64,000 bases of DNA, taken from contig CM042016.1 of the NCBI GenBank assembly GCA_023525715.1, positions 76,438,382 through 76,502,381 of the forward strand. The letters are read 5' to 3'. Positions within the stretch are counted from its first letter, which is position 1; the number at the start of each line of letters is the position of its first letter. This DNA is from Cichorium intybus. Taxonomy: Eukaryota > Streptophyta > Magnoliopsida > Asterales > Asteraceae. Below are positions 49,466-61,737 of this stretch, one piece after another. The translations under genes were made by a program, and so were the position numbers. The notes below the pieces were generated by a model, which saw only the letters and a program-made list of their open reading frames with translations, was not told the origin of the DNA and made no database searches.

Positions 49466-50357
49466 ATTTTAGTTATTAGTTTGACAAAATTGAAACATAT
49501 AGTAGTATAAAAAATTTATCTGATTTGGTGATTATCGTATGTGGAGATTTGATAATGAGCTAGACTGCTACAATTTATATTAATTTAATATTGTGTTTTG
49601 CTTTAGCATGTTTAGAACCCACTTCCCGAGTATTAATTTACTCAAACCTCTATAGTCGGTCGTACTCTTGGAAGCAGGTAGTGATTTAAGACTATCATGG
49701 AGTGTTTGTAGATTGTCTATTGAAACTAGACATAGCATGGTGATTACGACTAGCCCTCGTGAGTACTTGATAGAGATTCAAGTATTGGAACAACCCGCAC
49801 CTATAGATTACTTCATGGATTGAGTCATAAGTAATCTAGGAAGATAATATTTTTTTTATTCTTCAAACCGAGATGAATGAGGATCTGTGCTATGATTCTG
49901 TTGTGCATTGGTATGCTCAAACACTATCCGTAACTGGTAGTTATTAAGGGTATGTCCATGTATGACATGATGAAATAGATAGAGACTATGTAGTAAGAGT
50001 TTATCTGTTCCTTATGCCCTAACAAGGAGAAGCGATATATGTTGACCCCTCGATGATTTGATGCTGACATTAAGTGTTTGACCAAACCTAGACTGGATTG
50101 ATGTGTTCGATCAGTAGTCTGACAGAGTCATCATAAATCTCTGTCAGGAAACAGAATTTTGAACTTTTGGGCTTGACCTTATCCATAGCATAGGTTCATT
50201 ACGATATCTTGTAGAACAGATGAATAACTTATCACTTATCTAGGAGTCGTCTCTTTTCTTTGATCAGAGTTCGGAAGTTGCATTGGATGACACATTGTGT
50301 TGATTATCAGATAATATTCAGACCACATAAAGTTGACAACTTGTCCAAGTGAGAGAC
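49466..50357 (+). other. Copia F 3' noncoding region and polypurine tract
   Basis: About 0.9 kb, equal in length to the Copia H counterpart and collinear with it, including the tatagtcggtcgtactcttg box (about 49655-49674). It ends in caagtgagaga before the 3' LTR. Confidence 0.75.
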
Positions 50358-51113
50358 TGTTGGAATAATGTCCAAGTTCATCAACTTTGTGATAATATTT
50401 CTGATAAATATCAGAGTCCTTTTAGGTTGCCCTCACGACCCAGTAAAAATAAACGGTAGCAGGAAAGGAAAATGAGAAAATAGTTTATTAATTTATTAAG
50501 AAATAAATTAATCATAAACTAAATCAAAAATTAGTTTTTCAAGGACATGATAAATTAATTAGAAATTAATTGGTAATTAATTAACAAGTTAATTTGGAAT
50601 TAATTTGGAGAAATTAAATTGCAAGTAGTTGGATTGTAATTAATTAAAGAGTTACTTAATAGTTACAAGTCTAGGGGGTGCAGCCACCAAAAGGCTCCTC
50701 AATTTGGAACCCTAGGAGCCCTCTAATATCAATAGAGGCCTTGGGGTTAAACCCTAATCATCCCATTGGCCTCCTATGAGCCGACAATTCCTCTCCTCTC
50801 CCATTCTCTAGGTTTTTGGTGATTTCCTTAACCCTTCAAGGGTTCTGGATCTTGTTCTTCAACCTAGAAGAAGTTCTGTCTATTTAATCTTCTGGTGTTC
50901 TTGGGTATGAGTCACTAGAGGCGTTCTTTCATCCTTTGCAAGATGCTGTTCATTGGATTCAAAGAAGGAGATAAACCTAAGGTACATTCTATTTAAGTTT
51001 TTGTAGCTATAACTGTTATAAACTATATGATCTTGAACATTGTTCATGGGGAATTCCATGATTTGATCTTGTTAGTCTTCCGCTGCATATGTTTATGTGA
51101 TCAAATCCCAACA
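50358..51113 (+). mobile_element. 3' LTR of Copia F
   Basis: 756 bp, tgttggaata to atcccaaca, collinear with 28901-29672. The TATA box of the 5' copy has become tatcaata here (about 50727). Scattered substitutions and small indels relative to the 5' LTR indicate an old insertion. Confidence 0.87.
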
Positions 51114-51118
51114 GTTTG

Positions 51119-51542
51119 TTTCCCTATATTCATAAACCATTTTGAGCTCATCAGAACCTGATTGCTTTGTTGGCCCTATTCTGGTGGTTTATGCTTTATT
51201 ATTTGATTTGTTTACGTTTTGGGCTTGTTTGGTTAGATATGGGTTTGGGCTAGACATGTAATGGGCTTGTATTGTCTAGTTAGTATAAATAGCCTTCGTG
51301 TAGGCGTGTTTGAGTTTGGTTGGCCGAAAACACTATGTGGGTGTCTAGAGAAATCGTGTGATGCTAGTGTGTGTGTGATCATTGTACCAGTCGTTCAAGT
51401 TAATCAATACGAGTGCTTTTGATCATTTATTTGTGTTCTCTACTTCATCTTTACTTCTTTTTTATGGTGTTTCAATTGGATTTCCGCACCAATTGAATTT
51501 CGTTATGATTGATATTGTTTTAGCAAATCATTGGGACTAACA
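51119..51542 (+). mobile_element. Element I: 3' part of its 5' LTR
   Basis: It contains a TATA box tataaata (51284-51291) and ends gggactaaca, followed at 51544 by a primer-site-like ttggtattagagct (one change from ttggtatcagagct). Its upstream part was separated by Copia F and should lie within 28370-28900. Confidence 0.65.
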
Positions 51543-52096
51543 ATTGGTATTAGAGCTTGAAAACAATTTTTATTGTTTTGGTATCAATCATTTTTTCAAG
51601 AAATTGATTAAGTTTTAGTTGAGTTTTGGTGTTTGATCAGTGGTTACTGTTCATCGAGGTCCATCAAGATCTTCTTCGTGTTCATCGGGATTCAAATGTG
51701 GAAACAAGGAATCAAATCTTCAAATCTTGATAATTAAGGAATTGTCACGAATTTTTGAACGGTTTCGGTGGATTCAAAGAGGATTTCGGCGGCAAAAGGA
51801 GTTTTTCAGTCAACATGTAGGTCAAAGCTTGGTTAACGGTCGTTTTTCAGTCAAAAAGGAGTTTTTCGGTCAAAAGGAGCTTTTCGGTCAAACTTTGGTC
51901 AGCAAGAGAGGTTTTCGGTCAACATCAACCGAAAAACTGAGGTTTTTGGTCACTACGAAATCAACTCATAGGATTTCAGTCAACTCCGGTCAAACCTCAA
52001 GGTTTTCGGTCAGAAACAGTCCGAAATCAAAATTTTCTCAAGTGACTCTGCTGAAACTTCATAATTTTTGGCTTATTTTAACTTAATTATTTTAAA
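51543..52096 (+). other. Element I leader with TTTTCGGTCA repeats
   Basis: Primer site then about 0.5 kb with at least seven close copies of ttttcggtca/tttttcagtca (about 51800-51990). A 148-codon open frame here (51640-52086) is Ser/Arg/Phe-rich, follows the repeats, and is probably not a gene. Confidence 0.6.
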
Positions 52097-53341
52097 ATGA
52101 CCACCGAAACAAAAGATTCATGTAAAATTTTGTGCTGTCTGGAATGCGAAACCAAAATTAATAAATATCGCGAAATAAATGAAAATCTTGTAAGGGAAAA
52201 TTTTGAACTTGAAAATCTAAATTACAATCTTAAAAAGAAAATTAAACATTTACAAGAAAAACTAGATGCAAGAATAAACGATTTTAAGATTTTACAAGAT
52301 GATTACAGCACTAAAAATTGTCTTCTCAAAATTGCCAACGAAGAAAACATTAAATTGACTGTCGAGCGTGATTCTTTGAAAGGTCAAGTTCAGGATAAAG
52401 AATTCGTTTTTAAAAAATTTGAAGGATCAAGCACGATAGTCGAATCCATGATTGAGTCTCAGCTGAAATGGAATGAGAATCAGGGTCTCGGGTACAAAAG
52501 TGATCCACCTCCTTTTAACTATAACTGTACCCCACCCCTTGATTTAAATGACATTTTGTGGCTGAAAATCAAGCCAAGCTGGGAAGAATGTGCTAGAAAA
52601 TTCTGATATATCTGTTAAGCATGCAGGTGACAAAAATCCCTCAGACTTCACATCTGATAGTTGTTTAACAAGAGATGATGGTACTACCAAGGAGTTAAAT
52701 GATCCGACTTCTGATAAGCACAAGCCTAGGAAATCTGTAAAACAAGCAACAATGTATACGTGCAGCTGTGGGCAATCTCAAAAGCCATCAACTTTTGGAT
52801 CAGGATACAGTACACATCATGTTGTACACATAAGGCAGACATGCTACAACTATGGAACTCCTGGACACATTGCTAGAAATTGGCCTAAGCACATTCAAAT
52901 CTACAAAATTGTGAAAATGGTAGATCTATCAGAAGAAACATTTCAAGATCTCACTCAAGAGACGGGGACTGGAATATTGCCAAAGCTAGGAGACTAGCAC
53001 AAGGGGACAAAAGGTCCAATCCAAGAGATAATTCTACAAGGACAAATTTCATAAAATCAATGTCATCTCAAGGATCCAGATTCAGTTCACACTGGCAATA
53101 CAGACCTAAAGCAAAAGGCAAACCAACTCTCAAGACAAATACTAGAACACCCACTCGTTCAATCAAAGGGAAGTCAAGGCTGAACTATCAATGGGTGCCC
53201 AAAGGGAGCAATTCTAAACCTTCAATATATTCTATTAATTCTTCAAACTCTATTCTTGATAAACAGGATATGGTACGGGAGCAAGTGATACACTCAGACG
53301 GCAGTGGCAAACCCAGTTACAAGATGGACTGTGTTCCTAAA
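52097..53341 (+). pseudogene. Element I gag-like ORF (coiled coil and damaged zinc knuckle)
   Basis: Frame 1 (52097-52606) begins MTTETKDSCKILCCLECE and is largely a Glu/Lys/Leu-rich coiled coil (about residues 22-110), followed by GLGYKSDPPPFNYN. A frameshift near 52600 leads to 52590-52997. This carries the zinc-knuckle remnant CYNYGTPGHIARNWPKH: two of the three cysteines of the CCHC box are Tyr and Trp. A second shift leads to 53060-53341 with a basic YQWVPKGSNSK segment. Then Gypsy D interrupts it. Known Copia gag proteins bind RNA through this knuckle. No protease, integrase or RT follows after Gypsy D, so this may be a gag-only, non-autonomous element. Confidence 0.72.
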
Positions 53342-55862
53342 TGTAACACCAAGATACTCCTTATATGTAAATACAATTAAAAAGGGGTAATTTGGTCATT
53401 TTACCATAGAAGGGTAATTTGGTCTTTTGGATAGAAAAGGATTTGATTTGTAATAATATTTTGAGTTTTGGACTTAAAATGTTATATACATAAGTTTTTG
53501 TCATAAAATTTGACAAGTGTGGCAAAAGTTCAAGAAAAGGGACTTTGAGGACTAAAATGCAAATTCTGGAAATATAAAAGATAGAACATTTCCTCATTTG
53601 TTGAGCTGAACATTTGGAAGATACGGGAGAGGTTTTGATCATACGATTTCTGAAAAAAAAAAGATCAAGAAGGATTTGAAGAAAGGGTTGGAAGATTTGA
53701 AGTTTCCAAGCAAAAGGTTAGTAATTGTATCCCTAACCTAAGTTCTTGAGTGTTCTTAATGATATGAACTTGATGACTGAAATTTCGGTCATGAATTATG
53801 TGTGATAATGGCTTAATACTTCAAATAAGTTATGCATAAAGAACTTAATTCAAGAATATGGAAGTAGGTTGTTATTGTTGAAAATTTGGAACTTTGCTCA
53901 AGAACCCTAGAATACATGTTTATGATCCAGTGGATTCTAATGGGTTCTAATGAGTTCCAAATGTTGCTAGAGATGAGAATAAATCAGTAGAAGTGATTAA
54001 TCTTTGGCAATTTCGGTTTTGGACCAAAAGTGTGAAAAACGGGAAATGTTAGAAATGGATTGGAATTACCAATTCCATTTTTTAAAACTTGACATAAATG
54101 AAGGGTTTTGGTCTTGGAACAAACCCCTATCGATTAAGAAGAGTATTAAGCACTTAAAATGAGAAAATGGGATTTTATAGCACAAAAAACGGGCTTACTG
54201 GCTGGAATCGCAGGGATCGCGGCCTGACCAATGGGTGGATCGCGACCCGATCCCGCGGCAGAAATGAACATTTCCTCTGTTGAAATTTTGAGCATTTTCC
54301 AAGTTTGATTTTGATGCTAGGCTTATCCGATTGACATGAAATTTTGAACATAGGTCTAATATGTTGTGAAACTTCATGGAAAATTATCGGAATACGAATA
54401 CGACCTCCCGAAAGTACTGTAGTAGAATACGCATATTTCGGGAAGTGTATTAAATTTTTATAACGATGGTTATTGCTTGGAAATGCTTGGAATTGGTCTT
54501 ATATTAGACTCTTGTGCACTAGAATCAACTGAAATGGTAAATTAACCTATGATCATTGTGAAATGAATGAAATTATAGGTACGGGACAAAATCTTGCGGA
54601 ATCCATTTCAAGGCAAGAAACAACCGGAATTTAAATGCAGCTAGTCTCCAGGTGAGTAATCTCACTTATATCACATATGATATGTGTTGATTGAATTGTT
54701 ACAGATTGAAACGGCTTTGGGGGACGGAAATGATAATCTAAAGATATGGTGAAAAGGAAATATCGGATAAGCCGTGAGTCAATGAAATGACAAGAACGGA
54801 GCCGTGAGCCATAAATGATTATGAAATGAAATGTTATTAAATGGTGCGGCCACTTGTGGCTATGATATTGGGTGTTTTATCCAACTGGTGCGGCCTATAT
54901 GGCTATGATATTGGATGCTATATCCAACTGGTGCGGCCTATATGGCTATGATATTGGATGCTATATCCAACTAGTGCGGCCTATATGGCTATGATATTGG
55001 ATGTGAAATCCAACTGGTGCGGCCTAAATGGCTATGATATTGCTATATGGAAATGGTGCGGCCTTATGGCTATGATATTGGATGCATATCCAACTGGTGC
55101 GGCCTATTGGGCTATGATATAAATGTTGAAACTGTTTGGTGCGGCTTAAACGGCCATGAAATACGGTGCAGTCAATCGTGACTAAGAAATATGGGACAGA
55201 AATGGTAATTGAGAATTTATATGTTTATTTTCTCTTGTATACATGTGGATTTATGTGGCTAACAGTTTTGATTTGATCAATATGCAAATAACAGGTTAGA
55301 TATGATAATTGTCCTTGAAATTAAATTGTGCGGTCTTAGGACCATGATTTTGGGTTGTTGAACCTAAACTGGTACGGCCTATGGGCTATGATCTAAACGA
55401 GGAAACTGTTGGTGCGGCCTTAGGGCTATGATCTGAACATGTTAAATGTTTTGGTGCGGCCTGGCTATGATATATGGTGCGGTCAATGATGACTATGATT
55501 TGTGGGACAAAAACTGTTTTGAGAGTTTAATTGCTATTATTCTCTTATATATGTGTGACGTTATTTGCAGATATGATTACTCACTGAACTTTATAGCTCA
55601 CATTATCTGTTAAATGTCCCTGCAGGTTAGCATGATCCTGATAAGGGAAATGATAGAGTCCGTAACTAGAGAAGTGGGACTTGTAGATGCTGTCAGTAGC
55701 AGCCCGGCTTCAAAGGAGACTATGGTATTTTATACTCTCCTTGATACACTTGTACCCGTTTTTAATAAAATATACCCCTCTTGTTATGGTTTTACGTATT
55801 GAAACCTTTGTTTTAAAAGAAAATTTTTCAGGGGTGTTTTGTTTAAAAAGTCGGGTGTTACA
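53342..55862 (+). mobile_element. 5' LTR of Gypsy D
   Basis: 2521 bp, tgtaacacca to gggtgttaca. In order: two gggtaatttggtca phrases, TATA box tataaaag (53573-53580), donor-like aaggttagt (53715-53723), GC-rich cluster with gatcgcgacccgatc (54238-54252), conserved 34-bp box (54398-54431), donor-like aggtgagta (54650-54658), micro-hairpin repeats (54843-55121 and 55328-55500), and acceptor-like atttgcag and ccctgcag (about 55567-55626). Confidence 0.95.
54843..55121 (+). repeat. 43-bp hairpin repeats in LTR-D (5' copy)
   Basis: About seven units, mostly 43-44 bp apart, built on ggtgcggcctatatggctat. Each carries two small inverted repeats: gcc..ggc and ttggat..atccaa. Spacer bases vary, while the pairing halves are largely kept. 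Confidence 0.88.
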
Positions 55863-55865
55863 AGT

Positions 55866-55882
55866 TGGTATCAGAGCCGTGG
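55866..55882 (+). promoter_or_regulatory. Primer binding site of Gypsy D
   Basis: tggtatcagagccgtgg, three bases after the LTR end, complementary to initiator tRNA-Met. Confidence 0.92.
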
Positions 55883-56435
55883 TTTAAGTGAACTAGGTGT
55901 CTATAGAGTAAATTCCTGGACTTAAACCTTGAGAGATAGTAGACATGATGTATAGTTAGGTGTATATAGTTGTTATTATACATATATAACCTAACTGTTG
56001 CTGACTTCTGACGTATAAGAAGTATGGGCAGTGAATCTTACTGGGAGGAATTTAGGGTGTGGAGCTTTAAGTGGTGGACCAGCCCTTTCTCAAGGCTCCA
56101 TTGAACGAGGGGCAAAGAGACAAGTAGCAGAAAATCCACATGACAAGCAATAGTAGCTGATGTGGTCAGAAAAAGAAATTGGTTGCTCACCTTGACTAAT
56201 ATCCAAGGTGAAAGAAAAGTAGTTGAGACCACAAGAAAAGCAGAAAAATATTAGTGGATGCTTCAGAAGAAGTTAACACGATTCAGGTCTAACCTTAAAG
56301 GGAAGGGACCAAAACGAAAAAGGTGATGTGGTGTAAGAAGTGCAGGAAAAGCACTAAGAAAATTGTAGAGTTGAGACTCTACCGTTGAAATGCTGAAATT
56401 GCAGAAAATAGGAGCATATTGCTCGAGCCTGTTGG

Positions 56436-59210
56436 ATGGAACGGAAGTGTTTCCAGCGCGGAGCTATAGATCACTTTCCTATAAAATGTTCACATGCTAA
56501 ATGTGGAGTAACGGGTGATAAACCCAGGAAAGAACGGGGAGGAAAGAAAGAAGAAACGAATGGTCGAGAAGGACCAGAGTGGTACCATGAGCATCCCAGC
56601 AGATTGTGGAAGAAGCTCGTGAGAAAACTGACATGGTCTCAGATATAATTATTTCGGATATACTCCCCGTATGTGTTATATTTGATCCATGAAGCTATGC
56701 TTTGGATCGGTGACTTTGATGCCTTGTCTGAATATTTCATCAACGATTATGGATGAAATTTTGGAAGTAGCTATAGCAGTTAGCAAATATATTCAAGATA
56801 TTGAATACCTGGAAGGTTGTCTGCCTAGGATTTACGGGACCATTTTTCCCTAAAAATCTAAAGCCGATGACTACCAATGAAATTGAAGAAATTGTGCATA
56901 TGAATTGGTTAGCAATGAATGATGCTAACATGAATTGTAGAAAAATGAACATTGTGGTTCTAAAATCAGAAATGAAACGGATGAAAATCCACGGTAAATA
57001 ATCGTTGTTGAGAATACCGGTTATTTCACTTTGTTTAAACTCGGAGAAGAGTTAGTAAAGGAAGGATGTCTTAGTTGGCATATGCAATATAAGTCAAGCT
57101 AAATAAAGAGGTGACAGAAGTGTAAAACTTTAAACGAATTCTTGGATGTTTCTTCCAAGTAACTTCCAGAATTACCGCTAGATTGATGAGAAGAGTTTAC
57201 GATTTAAACTGGTTCTGGGAGCCGTTTATGTTATTTAGGCTCTATACTGATTAGCATCTGCAGAGATGACAGAGTGGGAAAACAATCAGAAGAAAATTTT
57301 GAAACGGGGTTTCATAAGACCGCGTATGTCATTGAGTGAAGCCCTATCTTGTTTGAAAAGAAGAAAGACAAGTTGATGTGTATATGCATTGACTACCGAG
57401 AATCTGATATTCTCGAAACCAGAACGAATATGATGTACATTTGTGCTAAATATTGGAGTTACTTTGTGGAGAAAAATAATATGCGAAGTTTTCCAAGTAT
57501 GAAATTTAGCTAAAAGAAGTTTCAATTCTTTGGGCATGTTAATAGTGCCAAAGATGATAAAGTAGATCCAGTGGAAATGATGCTGTGATAAAACGGGAAC
57601 CGCCTGAGGAATCTGACTAAAATTGTAGTTTCCTTAAATTGGCACGTTGCTGTAGGAGAGTTGTAGAAAACTGCTCCTTGATTGCTGTCTAGTTGACTAA
57701 AGTTGATCAAGAAAAGTGAAAAGTTTGAGTGGGTAGAAAGACCACAAATATCTTTTCAAAGTTTGAGACAAAATTTGTGTGAAACTCCGGTGTTAGCATT
57801 ATCGCTAAGCGGAGAAGATAATTTATTTTACTGAAATGTATCCAGAGTTAATTTTGGGTACATAACATTGCAGTAGCAATTATGATTTTGGCATTTAAGC
57901 TTTGGAGACGCTACTTATGTGGTGTAAAGCTTACTGTTTATACGGATCATAAAAGTTTGAAGTACTTAATTGATCAAAAAGAAGCTGAATATGAGATGGT
58001 AAAGATAGATGGGTTACCTAAAGATTTCGGTTGTGAAATCCTGTACCCTCTCGATAAAGTAAATGTGGTTATAGATGCCTTGAGTTGAAAAGAGCATCTC
58101 CTGAAAGATACAACCACATGTGTGGGTGTGGCGAATCGATTACCCGAATTGATTCGGGTAGCACAGAAAGAAGTGTGCAAGTCTAAAAACGTGAAAAGTG
58201 AATGAATGATTTGCTATTGAAAGAAGCTAGTTAGAAACTCACAGTGGGTTTCAAATCAAAGCAAGATAATAAATTTGTCCTTAAAAGATGTATATTGTAG
58301 AAGATATGCAGTATACCAGGCAATACCGGACTGTATAGGTAATAAAACCTATGCATTGGGGGCCGGTGGTGAAGAAAGATGTTGAAAGATCTGTAAAAAA
58401 TGTTTGACTTGTTCACAAGTAAAGTCAAACTACTAGTAACATACGGAGAAAATTAACTGTTGCAGATTACAGCGAAGAAAAAGGGACGATATTAGTATAG
58501 ATTTTGTAATAAAGTCTTCGCAAGTATCGTATGGGTATGACATCGAATGGAAAACTGTTAACCGGATGATGGAACCAGCGTAAATTTATACCGACTAGGG
58601 AAGAAATTAAGATTGAAAAGTAGTGAAAGGCTACATAGAAAAAGTGAATAATCGACGTGAGTTATCGGCACGGATTGTATCGGGCCGAGATAATAGAATT
58701 ATTCATTGATTTTGGCATAAATTCCAAGAATAATTAGCTCAAAAGTACTAGTAAGTATTGTATAAGATTTGCAGATTGATAAACAAGGTGAAATAATGAC
58801 GCAGACTTTAGAAGATATGCCTGAAATTTGCACAACAGACCCTGGTGGAAGATGAGAAGATCGTCTATCGTTGGTAGAATTTGTAAGAATTTTGGTGTAC
58901 TGATCGAAGTTTCTTGATGAACTTCAAGATATTTATAATGTTTCTATGGGTCTCATAGTTCTGAGAACATGGATCGATAAATTTCAACAAATACCTCATG
59001 TTGAAATGAAGGTAGATAAGTAGTTAAGGTACCCGGCACAATCGGAATAATGTTAGATGAACAGTTATATAACCATGAAATAAGAAGACTAGAATAGTAA
59101 AAGTGCTTTGGCAATACCATAAATGGTTCCATATGATATGGGAAACCAAAATTGTAACGGGATAGAATTACCCTCGCTTGTTTGTATGATTTCGGGGACG
59201 AAATCTTTTG
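56436..59210 (+). pseudogene. Gypsy D gag-pol fossil
   Basis: Collinear remnants of a chromovirus polyprotein with many stops and frameshifts. The gag zinc knuckle is CFQRGAIDHFPIKC (56448-56490), with its second cysteine displaced. A protease-RT linker remnant reads MNWLAMNDANMNCRK (about 56899-56945). RT entry lies near 57140-57400 (FLDV, LPELPLD, then CIDYRE). RNase H at 57882-58088 reads FKLWRRYLCGVKLTVYTDHK and, after a short internal loss, CEILYPLDKVNVVIDALS. The chromodomain end near 59099 reads KVLWQYHKWFHMIWETK. The catalytic YVDD box of RT and the integrase DDE core are not readable. It cannot make working enzymes. Confidence 0.82.
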
Positions 59211-59225
59211 AAGGATGGGAGAATT

Positions 59226-61737
59226 TGTAACACCAAGATACTCCTTATATGTAAATACAATTAAAAAGGGGTAATTTGGTCATTTTACCATAGAAGGGTA
59301 ATTTGGTCTTTTGGACAGAAAAGGATTTGATTTGTAATAATATTTTGAGTTTTGGACTTAAAATGTTATAAACATAAGTTTTTGTCATAAAATTTGACAA
59401 GTGTGGCAAAAGTTCAAGAAAAGGGACTTTGAGGACCAAAATGCAAATTCTGGAAATATAAAAGATAGAACCTTTCCCCATTTGTTGAGCTGAACATTTG
59501 GAAGATACGGGAGAGGTTTTGATCATACGATTTCTGAAAAAAAAAGATCAAGAAGGATTTGAAGAAAGGGTTGGAAGATTTGAAGTTTCCAAGCAAAAGG
59601 TTAGTAATTGTATCCCTAACCTAAGTTCTTGAGTGTTCTTAATGATATGAACTTGATGACTGAAATTTCAGTCATGAATTATGTGTGATAATGGCTTAAT
59701 ACTTCAAATAAGTTATGCATAAAGAACTTAATTCAAGAATATGGAAGTAGGTTGTTATTGTTGAAAATTTGGAACTTTGCTCAAGAACCCTAGAATACAT
59801 GTTTATATGATCCAGTGGATTCTAATGGGTTCTAATGAGTTCCAAATGTTCCTAGAGATGAGAATAAATCAGTAGAAGTGATTAATCTTTGGCAATTTCG
59901 GTTTTGGACCAAAAATGTGAAAAACGGGAAATGTTAGAAATGGATTGGAATTACCAATTCCATTGTTTAAAACTTGATGTAAATGAAGGGTTTTGGTCTT
60001 GGAACAAACCCCTATCGATTAAGAAGAGTATTAAGCACTTAAAATGAGAAAATGGGATTTTATAGCACAAAAAACGGGCTTACTGGCTGGAATCGCAGGG
60101 ATCGCGGCCCGACCAAGGGGTGGATCGCGACCCAATCCCGCGGCAGAAATGAACATTTCCTCTGTTGAAATTTTGAGCATTTTCCAAGTTTGATTTTGAT
60201 GCTAGGCTTATCTGATTGACCTGAAATTTTGAACATAGGTCTAGTATGTTGTGAAACTTCATGGAAAATTATCGGAATACGAATACGACCTCCCGAAAGT
60301 ACTGTAGTAGAATATGCGTATTTCGGGAAGTGTATTAAATTTTTATAACGATGGTTATTGCTTGGAAATGCTTGGAATTGGTCTTATATTAGACTCTTGT
60401 GCACTAGAATCAACTGAAATGGTAAATTAACCTATGATCATTGTGAAATGAATGAAATTATAGGTACGGGACAAAATCTTGCGGAATCCATTTCAAGGCA
60501 AGAAACAACCGGAATTTAAATGCAGCTAGTCTCCAGGTGAGTAATCTCACTTATATCACATATGATATGTGTTGATTGAATTGTTACAGATTGAAACGGC
60601 TTTGGGGGACGGAAATGATAATCTAAAGATATGGTGAAAAGGCAATATCGGATAAGCCGTGAGTCAATGAAATGACAAGAACGGAGCCGTGAGCCATAAA
60701 TGATTATGAAATGAAATGTTATTAAATGGTGCGGCCACTTGTGGCTATGATATTGGATGTTATATCCAACTGGTGCGGCCTATATGGCTATGATATTGGA
60801 TGCTAAATCCAACTGGTGCGGCCTATATGGCTATGATATTGGATGCTATATCCAACTGGTGCGGCCTATATGGCTATGATATTGGATGTTAAATCCAACT
60901 GGTGCGGCCTAAATCGCTATGATATTGCTATATGGAAATGGTGAGGCCTTATGGCTATGATATTGGATTCATATCCAACTGGTGCGGCCTATTGGGCTAT
61001 GATATAAATGTTGAAACTGTTTGGTGCGGCTTAAACGGCCATGAAATACGGTGCAGTCAATCGTGACTAAGAAATATGGGACAGAAATGGTAATTGAGAA
61101 TTTATATGTTTATTTTCTCTTGTATACATGTGGATTTATGTGGCTAACAGGTTTGATTTGATCAATATGCAAATAACAGGTTAGATATGATAATTGTCCT
61201 TGAAATTAAATGGTGCGGTCTTAGGACCATGATTTTGGGTTGTTGAACCTAAACTGGTGCGGCCTATGGGCTATGATCTAAACGAGGAAACTGTTGGTGC
61301 GGCCTTAGGGCTATGATCTGAACATGTTAAATGTTTTGGTGCGGCCTGGCTATGATATATGGTGCGGTCAATGATGACTATGATTTGTGGGACAAAAACT
61401 GTTTTGAGAGTTTAATTGCTATTATTCTCTTATATATGTGTGACGTTATTTGCAGATATGATTACTCACTGAGCTTTATAGCTCACATTATCTGTTAAAT
61501 GTTAGCATGATCCTGATAAGGGAAATGATAGAGTCCGTAACTAGAGAAGTGGGACTTGTAGATGCTGTCAGTAGCAGCCCGGCTTCAAAGGAGACTATGG
61601 TATTTTATACTCTCCTTGATACACTTGTACCCGTTTTTAATAAAATATACCCCTCTTGTTATGGTTTTACGTATTGAAACATTTGTTTTAAAAGAAAATT
61701 TTTCTGGGGTGTTTTGTTTAAAAAGCCGGGTGTTACA
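59226..61737 (+). mobile_element. 3' LTR of Gypsy D
   Basis: 2512 bp, preceded by the polypurine stretch gaaggatgggagaatt (about 59209-59225). It matches the 5' LTR almost base for base. Differences include loss of tccctgcagg at about 61500, which removes one of the two acceptor-like sites. Hairpin repeats at 60728-61006. Confidence 0.95.

Noticed and set aside
51640..52086. 148-codon open frame in the element I leader
   Set aside because: It overlaps the TTTTCGGTCA repeats, has no family resemblance, and lies where a noncoding leader is expected.
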